A stretch of 64,000 nucleotides of DNA, taken from NCBI RefSeq assembly GCF_014851675.1, contig NZ_JACVAE010000002.1:124001-188000 (forward strand), given 5' to 3'. Below, piece by piece: positions 47,914 through 56,246 of the stretch. Numbering within the stretch: position 1 is the first letter of the stretch; each line of letters begins with the position of its first letter. A program made the translations under genes and the position numbers. The DNA is from Rhizobium sp. ARZ01 (GTDB lineage Bacteria > Pseudomonadota > Alphaproteobacteria > Rhizobiales > Rhizobiaceae). The notes under the pieces are model-generated. The model ran no database searches, had not been told where the DNA came from, and saw only the letters and a program-made list of their open reading frames with translations.

Positions 47914-48645
47914 ATGGCGACCGATCCCGGTAGTTTGATCAACTGGAGTCTCCTGGCACTCGAGCCCCCCGGCTGGGGCGGCGTGCTGCTGGGAGGGCTT
48001 GCCAACTCGATCAAGATCGCGGTCGGCGGCTATGCGCTCGGGCTCATGCTCGGAACCGGCGGCGCTTTCGGCAAGCTCTATGGCGGACCCGTGCTGAAGG
48101 ATCTGCTCGAGGTCTACACGACCCTCGTGCGAGCTATTCCGGAACTCGTCCTGATCCTGCTCCTCTACTACGCGGGGACGGATCTTCTGAACCAGTTGAT
48201 GTCGGTGATGGGTTATGGCCCGATCGACATCAGCGGGCTCGCAGCCGGCATCTTTGTCATCGGCGTCGTCCAAGGCGCCTATTCGACAGAGGTGCTGCGC
48301 GGGGCGATCAAGGCCGTGCCGGCCGGGCAGATCGAGTCTGCCCGCGCCTTCGGCATGTCGCCCACACAGATCATGCGGCGCGTGACGCTTCCCGCCATGC
48401 TGCCGCATGCCATTCCCGGTCTCTCCAATCTCTGGCTGATCGCCACGAAGGACACGGCCCTTCTCGCCGTCGTCGGCTTCAGCGAACTGACGCTCGTGAC
48501 ACGCCAGGCTGCCGGCACCACCAAGGCCTACCTGCTGTTCTTCTGCGCTGCCGGCGCCCTCTATCTCGCCATTACGCTCATCTCGAACGTCATCATCCGC
48601 ATCATTGAAGCCCGCGCGCGGCGCGGCATGGTGGCGGCGGCATGA
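47914..48645 (+). CDS. Amino-acid ABC transporter permease (OccQ-like)
   Basis: A 243-residue five-helix permease of the HisQ/OccQ type. The coupling loop AFGMSPTQIMRRVTLPAMLPHAIPGLSN is visible and the N-terminus is short. It pairs with the next permease. A 102-bp gap separates it from the second binding-protein gene. Confidence 0.9.
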   Translation: MATDPGSLINWSLLALEPPGWGGVLLGGLANSIKIAVGGYALGLMLGTGGAFGKLYGGPVLKDLLEVYTTLVRAIPELVLILLLYYAGTDLLNQLMSVMGYGPIDISGLAAGIFVIGVVQGAYSTEVLRGAIKAVPAGQIESARAFGMSPTQIMRRVTLPAMLPHAIPGLSNLWLIATKDTALLAVVGFSELTLVTRQAAGTTKAYLLFFCAAGALYLAITLISNVIIRIIEARARRGMVAAA

Positions 48646-49466
48646 TGAGCGAGGGCAACACGATCGACGCCATGGCGCTCACCGAACTGCCGAACCGGCA
48701 GGGCTTTTTCAAGCCGCACCGAATTGCGCTGTTGGCAATCGCGGCGATCATGGTCTTCTGCGCCGTCTGGTTCATGCGCTGGGACTGGTTGCCGGAATAT
48801 GCCGGACGCCTCCTGTCAGGCGTCGGCGTCACACTGCTGATGCTTTTCAGCACCTGCATCCTCGGTTTCCTCTTCGCGCTGCCAATCGGCCTCGTACAGG
48901 TCACCGGCCCCTGGCCACTGAAGATGCTCGCCAAGAGCTTCTGCACGATCATCCGCGGCACGCCGCTCCTGCTCCAGCTTTGGCTCCTCTACTACGGCCT
49001 TGGGTCACTGTTTCCGCAATTTCCGGCCATCCGGGCCTCCTTCCTTTGGCCTTACCTACGCGAGGCATGGCCCTACGGCGTCGCGGCCCTGACGATCTCG
49101 TTCGCCGCCTACGAAGGCGAGGTCATGCGCGGCGCCTTTGCCGGCGTTCCCGCTGGCGAACTGGAAGCCGCCCGCGCCTATGGCATGAGCCGCTGGAAGG
49201 TATTCCGTCGCATCTGGCTTCCTCGCGCGATCCACCGGGCCTTGCCGACATTGAACGGCGAGACGGTGCTGCAACTGAAATCGACGCCGCTCGTCGCCAC
49301 CATTACCGTGATCGACGTCTACGCCGTCATTTCCAAAATCCGGCAGATGACCTATCTGACCTATGAGCCGCTGCTGTTGCTTGCGCTCATCTATCTTTGC
49401 CTGACCGCCATCCTCGTCGTGGCGTTCCGCTATCTCGAAAACAAGATCCCCACCCGTGGTGCCTGA
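48642..49466 (+). CDS. Amino-acid ABC transporter permease (OccM-like)
   Basis: A 274-residue HisM/OccM-type permease with an extended N-terminus, hydrophobic helices and the coupling loop AYGMSRWKVFRRIWLPRAIHRALPTLN. Its start overlaps the stop of the previous permease by ATGA, giving coupled synthesis of the two halves of the channel. Confidence 0.92.
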   Translation: MMSEGNTIDAMALTELPNRQGFFKPHRIALLAIAAIMVFCAVWFMRWDWLPEYAGRLLSGVGVTLLMLFSTCILGFLFALPIGLVQVTGPWPLKMLAKSFCTIIRGTPLLLQLWLLYYGLGSLFPQFPAIRASFLWPYLREAWPYGVAALTISFAAYEGEVMRGAFAGVPAGELEAARAYGMSRWKVFRRIWLPRAIHRALPTLNGETVLQLKSTPLVATITVIDVYAVISKIRQMTYLTYEPLLLLALIYLCLTAILVVAFRYLENKIPTRGA

Positions 49467-49467
49467 C

Positions 49468-50637
49468 ATGAACATTCGCGCTTCCCTTACCAATGCTATC
49501 CCGGAACTGGTCGCCATCCGCCGTGATCTGCACGCCCATCCGGAACTCGGGCTCGAGGAGGTGCGCACCTCCGAGGTTATTGCACGGCACCTGGAGAGCT
49601 ATGGTTACAAGGTGACGCGCGGGCTGGCGAAGACCGGCCTGGTGGCGACGCTCTCAAATGGCACCAGCCGCAAATCGATCGGCATTCGCGCCGACATCGA
49701 TGCGTTGCCGATCCTTGAGGAGACGGGCCTGCCCTATGCCAGCAAGACGCCCGGCCTAATGCACGCCTGCGGGCATGACGGCCATACGGCCATGCTGCTC
49801 GGCGCGGCGCGCACGATTGCCGAGAGGAGGAACTTCGACGGGACCGTGCACCTGATCTTCCAGCCGGCCGAGGAGAACTTCGGCGGGGCGAAGATCATGG
49901 TCGAGGAAGGCCTGTTTGACCGCTTCCCCTGCGACGCCGTCTTTGCCCTTCACAACGAGCCAGGCCTGCCCTTCGGTCAGTTCGCCCTTCGCGAAGGCCC
50001 GATCATGGCCGCCGTCGACGAGGCGCGCATTACGGTCAACGGCCGCGGCGGCCACGGAGCCGAGCCGCAGGAGACAGCCGATCCGATCGTCGCGGGAGCT
50101 TCGATCATCATGGCGCTGCAGACGATCGTGTCGCGCAACATCCACCCGCTCGATCCCACCGTCGTCACCGTCGGCTCCTTCCATGGTGGTTCGGCAAGCA
50201 ACATCATCCCGGAGCGGGCCGAGATCGTCGTCGGCATCCGCTCCTTCGATCCAGCCGTTCGTGACGAGTTGGAGCGACGGATCAAGCTGATCGCCCAGCG
50301 CCAGGCCGAAAGCTACGAGATGAGTGCCACCGTGAACTACATGCGCAGCTATGATGCCACCATCAACCACAAGGTCGAAACCGACCTGCTGCGCGACCTC
50401 GCCGTCCGTTTCGCCGGCGCCGATAAGGTCGTCGACCTGCCACGTCCCTTCATGGGCAGCGAGGACTTTGCCTATATGTTGAAGGAGCGCCCCGGCAGCT
50501 ACTTCTTCCTCGGCGCAAAGGTCTCCGACAAGGATCGGCCGCTGCATCATCCCGGCTTCAATTTCAACGATGACCTGCTGCCGATCGGCGCAGCTTTCTG
50601 GACGGAACTCACTGAGAGCTATCTCAGGCCCGCTTGA
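49468..50637 (+). CDS. M20-family amidohydrolase (hippurate hydrolase/N-acyl-amino-acid deacylase type)
   Basis: A 389-residue zinc-dependent M20D peptidase-family enzyme. It has the start motif RRDLHAHPELGLEE, the metal sites RADIDALPI, HACGHDGHTAM and IFQPAEENFGGAKIM, and the substrate pattern GRGGHGAEPQ. It starts 1 bp after the permease stop, so it is the last gene of the importer operon. It probably removes an acyl or amide group from an imported compound before its breakdown. No signal peptide; cytoplasmic. Confidence 0.9.
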   Translation: MNIRASLTNAIPELVAIRRDLHAHPELGLEEVRTSEVIARHLESYGYKVTRGLAKTGLVATLSNGTSRKSIGIRADIDALPILEETGLPYASKTPGLMHACGHDGHTAMLLGAARTIAERRNFDGTVHLIFQPAEENFGGAKIMVEEGLFDRFPCDAVFALHNEPGLPFGQFALREGPIMAAVDEARITVNGRGGHGAEPQETADPIVAGASIIMALQTIVSRNIHPLDPTVVTVGSFHGGSASNIIPERAEIVVGIRSFDPAVRDELERRIKLIAQRQAESYEMSATVNYMRSYDATINHKVETDLLRDLAVRFAGADKVVDLPRPFMGSEDFAYMLKERPGSYFFLGAKVSDKDRPLHHPGFNFNDDLLPIGAAFWTELTESYLRPA

Positions 50638-50957
50638 AGCCAGGGGTAACGACTATTCTTTGAGAGAGCGGCGCTAAAGGATGCGCCGCTTTCCTTTTGA
50701 GGTGCGCGGGACCTTCAAAGGACGTAGCCCTTCCCCCTGCGCGGCCCCGTTTTGGGCGAGGCGAACCTACGTTCGAGGTACATCAAGGGTTGTTTCGCAG
50801 CCTTGGAAGGCCAGAATTTGCTCGCTGCTTTTCAGCAGTCAACAAATCGTGACGATTTTTCGTTTGACACCCCACTTAACACACGTGGGGTTTGCCCCAT
50901 ATGATTCGATTGCTGCACGAGGATGTCCGATGTTCCCCGCAACCAAAGGACCTCACC
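50638..50957. other. Intergenic region with a palindrome upstream of a small secreted-protein gene
   Basis: No gene is supported. TTGACA at 50864-50869 resembles a -35 box. ACCCCAC (50869-50875) and GTGGGGT (50885-50891) form a perfect 7-bp inverted repeat with a 9-base spacer, overlapping that box, so it could be an operator or hairpin. A matching -10 box was not identified. Confidence 0.35.
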
Positions 50958-51200
50958 ATGAAGACATTCGTTGTATCGATTGCTGTCCTGGCCGTTTCGG
51001 CCACTGGTGCATTTGCAGTTACCGGAAACTTTGATCGCGCAAGATTCGGAGATCCGATCATCGCGTCGAACGAAAGCATGATCGACCAGACCGTGACCGG
51101 ATCGGTCGATCCGCAAATTTGTAAGTTTGGTGTAAAGACGGTCCGGCGTTGCGTCGATCCTTCGGCCAAACCAACGGAAGCGGGCGCCCGCAAGGACTAA
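50958..51200 (+). CDS. Small secreted protein 1
   Basis: An 80-residue exported protein: signal peptide MKTFVVSIAVLAVSATGAFA, then a short polar part with two Cys (PQICKFGVKTVRRCVDP) and the motif TVTGSV. Not recognised. The start at 50958 follows AAAGGACC. A similar-sized paralogue-like gene follows after 322 bp; both share the layout signal peptide, TGS(V/I) and two Cys. Confidence 0.6.
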   Translation: MKTFVVSIAVLAVSATGAFAVTGNFDRARFGDPIIASNESMIDQTVTGSVDPQICKFGVKTVRRCVDPSAKPTEAGARKD

Positions 51201-51522
51201 GCCCCTTTCGAGAATTGACGACCCCAGATGACCGCCTGCGGCTGGCGGTCAGACGGCGGAACCACAACACCGACCTTTCCGCGTCGGTCCCGCGACCAGA
51301 TTGGGCACCTGTCCACGCCACTTCGTCCCTCACCTCAAGGCGCAGTGGCGTGGCGCGTCCGCGACATTTCAGTCCACCGCGGCGCTGGACCGTCTCCATT
51401 TTGGAGACGATCTGGTGACATCGTTTATATTAGGATCTCTTAAAATAAAATGATCGGGGCCCCATATACGCGCTGGGCGCGAGGGATTGTATGGGACATA
51501 CCACCACCCCGAGGACCTCGAC
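51201..51522. other. Intergenic region between the two small secreted-protein genes
   Basis: No gene is supported. It contains an AT-rich stretch (TTATATTAGGATCTCTTAAAATAAAA near 51425-51451) followed by GGGGCCCC at 51457, a perfect 8-base palindrome. It probably holds the promoter of the second secreted-protein gene. Confidence 0.3.
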
Positions 51523-51765
51523 ATGAAACTCCTAGCCATTGCTGTTGCGGCGCTGGCGCTGTCTGCAACTGTTGCCTTTGCCTTCCCGGAAAGTTTCGGT
51601 CTGCCTCACTTCGTCCAGGTTGACCAGTGGTTGGGCGACGCCGATGTCGACCAAGAGAAAACGGGATCGATCACCCAAGTACCTTGCAAAGGCGTGCAAG
51701 CGACCGACAGGCATTGCACATATCGCGACGGAAGGAACGCTCGCGAGCAGATGCCGCTGAAGTGA
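51523..51765 (+). CDS. Small secreted protein 2
   Basis: An 80-residue exported protein: signal peptide MKLLAIAVAALALSATVAFA, then an acidic middle (WLGDADVDQEKTGSITQVP) and two Cys (PCKGVQATDRHCTYRD). It mirrors the previous gene in length, signal peptide, TGS(I/V) motif and Cys pair, so the two are probably diverged paralogues. The start at 51523 follows CGAGGACC. Function unknown; it precedes the cytochrome oxidase operon by about 210 bp. Confidence 0.6.
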   Translation: MKLLAIAVAALALSATVAFAFPESFGLPHFVQVDQWLGDADVDQEKTGSITQVPCKGVQATDRHCTYRDGRNAREQMPLK

Positions 51766-51978
51766 AGCCGTGTGGTGCACATCCTGACCAGAACCGCGAC
51801 GGGACGCCACCCCTTCGCCTGCCGATTTGTCGCGCGTGCGGATAACGTCGCGCTGTGACAACCTGTCGTTCAGATCAGAATTGACGTTTCACCATTCCGC
51901 ACCACATTCTTTGTCGTGTTCGTGCCATGTGCGCGGTACCGCTTTCGGTCGGCATGGTCAACCGAGGAAGGACGCAAG

Positions 51979-53385
51979 ATGCTCGACGCCGCCCTGCTTG
52001 CCCGGTTTCAGTTCGCCTTCACGGTGTCATTCCACATCATCTTTCCCGCCTTCTCGATCGGCCTTGCAAGTTATCTGGCGGTGCTGAACGGGCTCTGGCT
52101 CTGGAAGAAGGACAAGGTTTATCTTGAACTTTTCAATTTCTGGAAGACGATCTTTGCCCTCACCTTCGCCATGGGCGTCGTGTCAGGCATCGTCATGTCC
52201 TATCAGTTCGGCACCAACTGGTCCGTCTTCTCGGACAAAGCAGGCCCAGTGATCGGGCCGCTGATGGGCTACGAAGTGCTAACGGCGTTTTTCCTTGAGG
52301 CCGGCTTCCTAGGGATCATGCTGTTCGGGCTGAACCGGGTCGGCTCCGGGCTGCACTTCTTCGCCACCTGCATGGTCGCGCTCGGCACGCTGATTTCGGC
52401 CACGTGGATCCTCGCGGCAAACTCCTGGATGCAGACCCCTGTCGGGTTCACCATGAATGACACCGGGCAATTCGTCCCCACCGACTGGTGGGCCGTGGTG
52501 TTTAGTCCATCTTTCCCCTATCGGCTCGTGCATATGGTGCTCGCAGCCTACCTCACGACTGCGTTCGTGGTTGGCGGTGTCGGTGCATGGCACCTTCTGA
52601 GGAATACCGCCCCAAGACGTTCACACACGATGTTCTCGATGGCCATGTGGATGGCAGCCATCGTCGCGCCAATCCAGATCTTCGCTGGCGACGCGCACGG
52701 CCTGAACACGCTGGAACACCAGCCAGCGAAGGTCATGGCCATGGAGGGCCACTTCAACAGCCATCCTGACGGCGCGCCGTTGATCCTGTTCGGCATTCCA
52801 AATCAGGCCGAGAAGCGGGTGGGGTATGCGGTCGAGATTCCGAAGCTGTCGAGCCTGATCCTCAAACACAGCCTCGATGCGCCGCTTGCTGGCCTCGATA
52901 CGGTGCCGGACGAACTGGAGCCGCCGGTGGCCATCGTCTTTTGGGCCTTCCGTGTCATGGTCGCCATCGGATTTTCGATGCTTGGTCTCGGGCTCTGGTC
53001 GCTCTGGTGCCGCTGGCGTGGCACGCTCGCCACCAATCGCGCGCTGCATCGTGTAGCGGTCGTGATGGGGCCGGCGGGCTTCGTTGCTGTCCTGTGCGGG
53101 TGGATCACCACCGAAGTCGGCCGCCAGCCCTTCACCGTCTACGGGCATCTTCTAACCGCGCAATCACATTCGCCTATCGATACCCCTGCCGTCGCGACGT
53201 CACTGATTGCGTTCATCATCGTTTACTTTCTCGTTTTCGGCGCGGGTACCTTCTACATCCTGCGACTGATGGGGCGCCTACCGCGCGACCCGATGCCGGA
53301 ATTGGAAGATGGTCCAATTCGCTCGGCGGGCATCACGCCGGCCGCGGCTGTTGCCGAAAGGGGGGGCAAACGCCATGACCGTTGA
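51979..53385 (+). CDS. cydA: Cytochrome bd-type quinol oxidase subunit I (CioA/CydA)
   Basis: A 468-residue integral membrane protein, subunit I of a bd-type quinol:oxygen oxidase. His19 (SFHIIFPAF, haem b595), EAGFLGIMLFG (Glu of the b595 site), PYRLVHMVLAAY (His) and the TEVGRQP motif are visible. The quinol-binding Q-loop is short, which fits the cyanide-insensitive CIO subgroup. The start at 51979 follows GGAAGG; a reading to 51916 adds residues without similarity. It overlaps cydB by 11 bases. Confidence 0.94.
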   Translation: MLDAALLARFQFAFTVSFHIIFPAFSIGLASYLAVLNGLWLWKKDKVYLELFNFWKTIFALTFAMGVVSGIVMSYQFGTNWSVFSDKAGPVIGPLMGYEVLTAFFLEAGFLGIMLFGLNRVGSGLHFFATCMVALGTLISATWILAANSWMQTPVGFTMNDTGQFVPTDWWAVVFSPSFPYRLVHMVLAAYLTTAFVVGGVGAWHLLRNTAPRRSHTMFSMAMWMAAIVAPIQIFAGDAHGLNTLEHQPAKVMAMEGHFNSHPDGAPLILFGIPNQAEKRVGYAVEIPKLSSLILKHSLDAPLAGLDTVPDELEPPVAIVFWAFRVMVAIGFSMLGLGLWSLWCRWRGTLATNRALHRVAVVMGPAGFVAVLCGWITTEVGRQPFTVYGHLLTAQSHSPIDTPAVATSLIAFIIVYFLVFGAGTFYILRLMGRLPRDPMPELEDGPIRSAGITPAAAVAERGGKRHDR

Positions 53386-54379
53386 TCTTCCCTTCATCTG
53401 GGCCGCGATCATAGCTTTCGCCGTGTTGGCCTATGTCGTGCTGGACGGGTTCGATCTCGGGATCGGCATACTCTTCCCGTTCTTCCCGGAAAAACAAGAC
53501 CGCGACGTGATGATGAATTCCGTCGCGCCGGTGTGGGATGGCAACGAGACCTGGCTGGTGCTGGGCGGCGGCGGGCTGATGGCCGTCTTTCCGCTCGCCT
53601 ATGCGACGATCCTGCCTGCGCTCTACATCCCTCTCATCGCAATGCTGCTCGGCCTGATTTTCCGCGGCGTCGCATTCGAGTACAGGTGGCGTACCCGACG
53701 CGGCGAGTTTCTCTGGAACGGCGCATTCGCCGGCGGCTCCATGGTCGCCGCCTTCGCTCAAGGCATCGCACTCGGTGCCCTTGTCCAGGGTATTCCGGTT
53801 GAAAACCGCGCCTATGTCGGTGGCTGGTGGGACTGGCTTACGCCTTTCTCCATCGCCACTGGCCTGGCCCTCCTGGTCGGTTACGCGCTTCTCGGATCCA
53901 CCTGGCTGGTGATGAAGACGAGCGGCGACCTCGCCGTCCGTGCTCGTGCGTTCGCCCTTCGCGCCGCGATCGGGACGCTTGCGGCAATGGGTATCTTCAG
54001 TTTGTGGACTCCCTTCCTCGAACCCGCCTATCTGAACCGCTGGTTCGGCTGGCCGACAGCCGTTTTCAGCATCATCGTGCCGCTGCTCGTGCTCGGCTGC
54101 TTCCTTCTGTTGCTGCGCGGCTTGCGGAGCCAGCACGACAGTCAGCCCTTCCTCGCCGCACTCGGGCTGTTCCTGCTCGGCTTCATCGGCATCGGGATCA
54201 GCTTCTATCCGTACATCGTACCCACCTCGGTGACGATCTGGGAGGCTGCCGCACCGAACGAAAGCCTCGGCTTCCTGCTCGTCGGCGCTTTGGTGCTCGT
54301 ACCAATCATCCTCGCATACACCGCCTATGCTTACTGGGTCTTCCGCGGCAAGGTCGATCCAGAGGAGGGATACCATTGA
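53375..54379 (+). CDS. cydB: Cytochrome bd-type quinol oxidase subunit II (CioB/CydB)
   Basis: A 334-residue multi-helix membrane protein with the CydB N-terminus (LAYVVLDGFDLGIGILFPF), WDGNETWLVLGGGGLMAVFPLAYATILPALYIP and the C-terminal YPYIVPTSVTIWEAA. It completes the quinol oxidase with CydA. Start 53375, inside the end of cydA; an upstream in-frame reading is a shadow. It ends within the start of the small third gene. Confidence 0.94.
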   Translation: MTVDLPFIWAAIIAFAVLAYVVLDGFDLGIGILFPFFPEKQDRDVMMNSVAPVWDGNETWLVLGGGGLMAVFPLAYATILPALYIPLIAMLLGLIFRGVAFEYRWRTRRGEFLWNGAFAGGSMVAAFAQGIALGALVQGIPVENRAYVGGWWDWLTPFSIATGLALLVGYALLGSTWLVMKTSGDLAVRARAFALRAAIGTLAAMGIFSLWTPFLEPAYLNRWFGWPTAVFSIIVPLLVLGCFLLLLRGLRSQHDSQPFLAALGLFLLGFIGIGISFYPYIVPTSVTIWEAAAPNESLGFLLVGALVLVPIILAYTAYAYWVFRGKVDPEEGYH

Positions 54380-54492
54380 TGGCCCTGAGCGGAATGGGGC
54401 GAAAGCTCCTGTGGTTTGTTGGTCTGTGGATTGCCGGCGTCGTTACTGTCACCCTCGTTGGCCTCGTCCTCAAGCTCGCGCTCGGTGCCTGA
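54379..54492 (+). CDS. Small DUF2474/CydX-like oxidase subunit
   Basis: A 37-residue single-pass membrane protein (GRKLLWFVGLWIAGVVTVTLVGLVLKLALG) whose ATG shares one base with the cydB stop (TGATG). Small proteins of the DUF2474/CydX kind are part of bd-type oxidases and often follow cydB. It is easily missed because of its length. The DUF2474 assignment is by size, position and Trp/hydrophobic pattern. Confidence 0.75.
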   Translation: MALSGMGRKLLWFVGLWIAGVVTVTLVGLVLKLALGA

Positions 54493-54855
54493 GAGAGGGG
54501 CGCGCCCCCCAGAGAATGTGCTTGTTTTCAACCCGTTCCGAGGCCGTCGGCGCCATCAATCGCCTCGATCCCGCGATCGCCTCACCTAAGGTAAGCCCGC
54601 CACAAACAATGCAACCCTTTAGTGTTTGTTAATTTAAGTTTCGCTCAAGCTTCGTGATCTAGGTTGTCCTTGGCCAGCATATGGGACCGCCAGATAACAG
54701 GAACAGGACCGCACCCTCCCTGTCTTCTCGCGGTCCCTATGTGGCACAGCGCCGCCGCACGCGCTTTCATCTTCCCTGTCTCCTCTCGCTTTGTTACAGC
54801 CATCCGCAACAGCCGCGGGGCAAGCGAGCACCCGAACAAAAGCGGAGACAGAAAA
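54493..54855. other. Intergenic region between the oxidase operon and chorismate mutase
   Basis: No gene is supported. GGGGCGCGCCCC at 54497-54508, just after the oxidase operon, is a perfect palindrome without a T-tract and may end the transcript. Further on is an AT-rich segment (GTTTGTTAATTTAAGTTTCGC near 54622-54645) where the promoter of the chorismate mutase gene could lie. Confidence 0.35.
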
Positions 54856-55152
54856 ATGCCTGAGACTGCAGCCGAATGCCGGACCATGGCGGACATCCGC
54901 GAGAACATCGACCGGATCGATCGCGCGCTGATGCAGCTTTTCGCCGAGCGCTGGACCTTCATCGGCCGGGCAGCAGAGATCAAGGCGGAATTAGGCCTGA
55001 AGGCTGACATCCCGGCCCGCGTCGATGAAGTCCGCGCCAATGCGCGCGTAAACGCCCGGCAACACGGTCTAGATGAGGCATTCTACGACGACCTGTGGAG
55101 CAGGCTGATTCAGCACTCGATTGCCCACGAGGCTGAGCGGCTCGGAGAATGA
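54856..55152 (+). CDS. AroQ-type chorismate mutase
   Basis: A 98-residue all-helical AroQ-class protein. Helix 1 (RENIDRIDRALMQLFAERWTFIGRAAEIKAE) carries the conserved Arg and Lys residues, and the C-terminal helix has DLWSRLIQHSIAHE with Gln. It isomerises chorismate to prephenate. It has no fused prephenate dehydratase. The start at 54856 gives the compact family size; longer readings are unsupported. No signal peptide. Convergent with galE 28 bp away. Confidence 0.85.
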   Translation: MPETAAECRTMADIRENIDRIDRALMQLFAERWTFIGRAAEIKAELGLKADIPARVDEVRANARVNARQHGLDEAFYDDLWSRLIQHSIAHEAERLGE

Positions 55153-55180
55153 GGTCCTCGCTGAGCCACGCGCGGCAGGA

Positions 55181-56173
55181 CTAGATCTGGTTGCGACGGC
55201 TGAGGTGGTCTTCCCAATCAAGCGCGGTGCGTACGATGAAAGCAAGATCGTCGTACTGCGGCTGCCAGTTCAACTCCCGCATCGCAACGGCAGGGTTGGC
55301 AACGATCGACACGGCATCGCCTGGCCGCCTCCCGGCGATGCGCACGGGGAAATCCACGCCGGAAACCTCCTTCACCCGGTTCAACACTTCGAACACGGAG
55401 AAGCCGCGGCCGTAGCCGCAATTGGCGACGATCGACCCACCGCCTGCGCGCATGCGCTGAAGCGCCTTCAAATGGGCGTTCGCAAGATCGCTGACATGGA
55501 TGTAGTCACGAATGCAGGTTCCGTCCGGTGTCGGATAGTCTGTACCGAAGACGTCCATACCCTGCCTTTTTCCAAGCACTGCCTCTGACGCGACCTTGAT
55601 CAGGTGCGTCGCTCCCTTGGTCGACTGGCCGGTACGGCCGCGCGGATCAGCGCCGGCCACATTGAAGTAGCGCAGCGCGGTGTAGGCGAAATCGTGCGCA
55701 AGCGCGGTATCGCGCAGCATGATCTCCGTCATCAGCTTCGAGGAGCCATAGGGGGATTCCGGGCGCAGCGGTGCTGTCTCCTCGACCGGATCTGCCGTGT
55801 CTGGCGTGCCGTAGACCGCAGCCGTCGAGGAAAAGACGAAGTGCGGCACCTTCGCTTCGACCGCTGCGGCGATCAATGCACGCGACTTGACGGTGTTGTT
55901 TTCATAGTAGCTCAGTGGATCAGCCACTGATTCAGGTACGATGATCGAGCCGGCAAAGTGGATGATCGCGTCGATGCTGTTTTCCGAGAAGATCCGCTGG
56001 AGCAGTTCCCGGTCCGCGATATCGCCCTCGTAGAAACGGGCCTCCGGCGCGATCGCCCAGCGAAAGCCGGTGGAGAGCCGGTCAATCACGACAACCTCTT
56101 CACCGGCATCAGAAAGCGCCCACACCATGTGGGAGCCGATATAGCCCGCTCCGCCCGTTACCAGTACCGCCAT
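55181..56173 (-). CDS. galE: GalE, UDP-glucose 4-epimerase
   Basis: A 330-residue SDR-type epimerase: NAD-binding TGGAGYIGSHMVWAL at the N-terminus, the catalytic Tyr/Lys in SPYGSSKLMTEIMLRD and RYFNVAGADP. It interconverts UDP-glucose and UDP-galactose for surface polysaccharides. The start at 56173 (MAVLVTGG) has a GGAGAGAA site; an in-frame ATG at 56209 adds unrelated residues. Confidence 0.92.
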   Translation of the reverse strand: MAVLVTGGAGYIGSHMVWALSDAGEEVVVIDRLSTGFRWAIAPEARFYEGDIADRELLQRIFSENSIDAIIHFAGSIIVPESVADPLSYYENNTVKSRALIAAAVEAKVPHFVFSSTAAVYGTPDTADPVEETAPLRPESPYGSSKLMTEIMLRDTALAHDFAYTALRYFNVAGADPRGRTGQSTKGATHLIKVASEAVLGKRQGMDVFGTDYPTPDGTCIRDYIHVSDLANAHLKALQRMRAGGGSIVANCGYGRGFSVFEVLNRVKEVSGVDFPVRIAGRRPGDAVSIVANPAVAMRELNWQPQYDDLAFIVRTALDWEDHLSRRNQI

Positions 56174-56246
56174 CGGTTCTCTCCGAATCTCGTTTAAAAA
56201 CGGGCGCATAAAAGCGCGATGGCGCTAAAGATGCAATGCAGCATTT

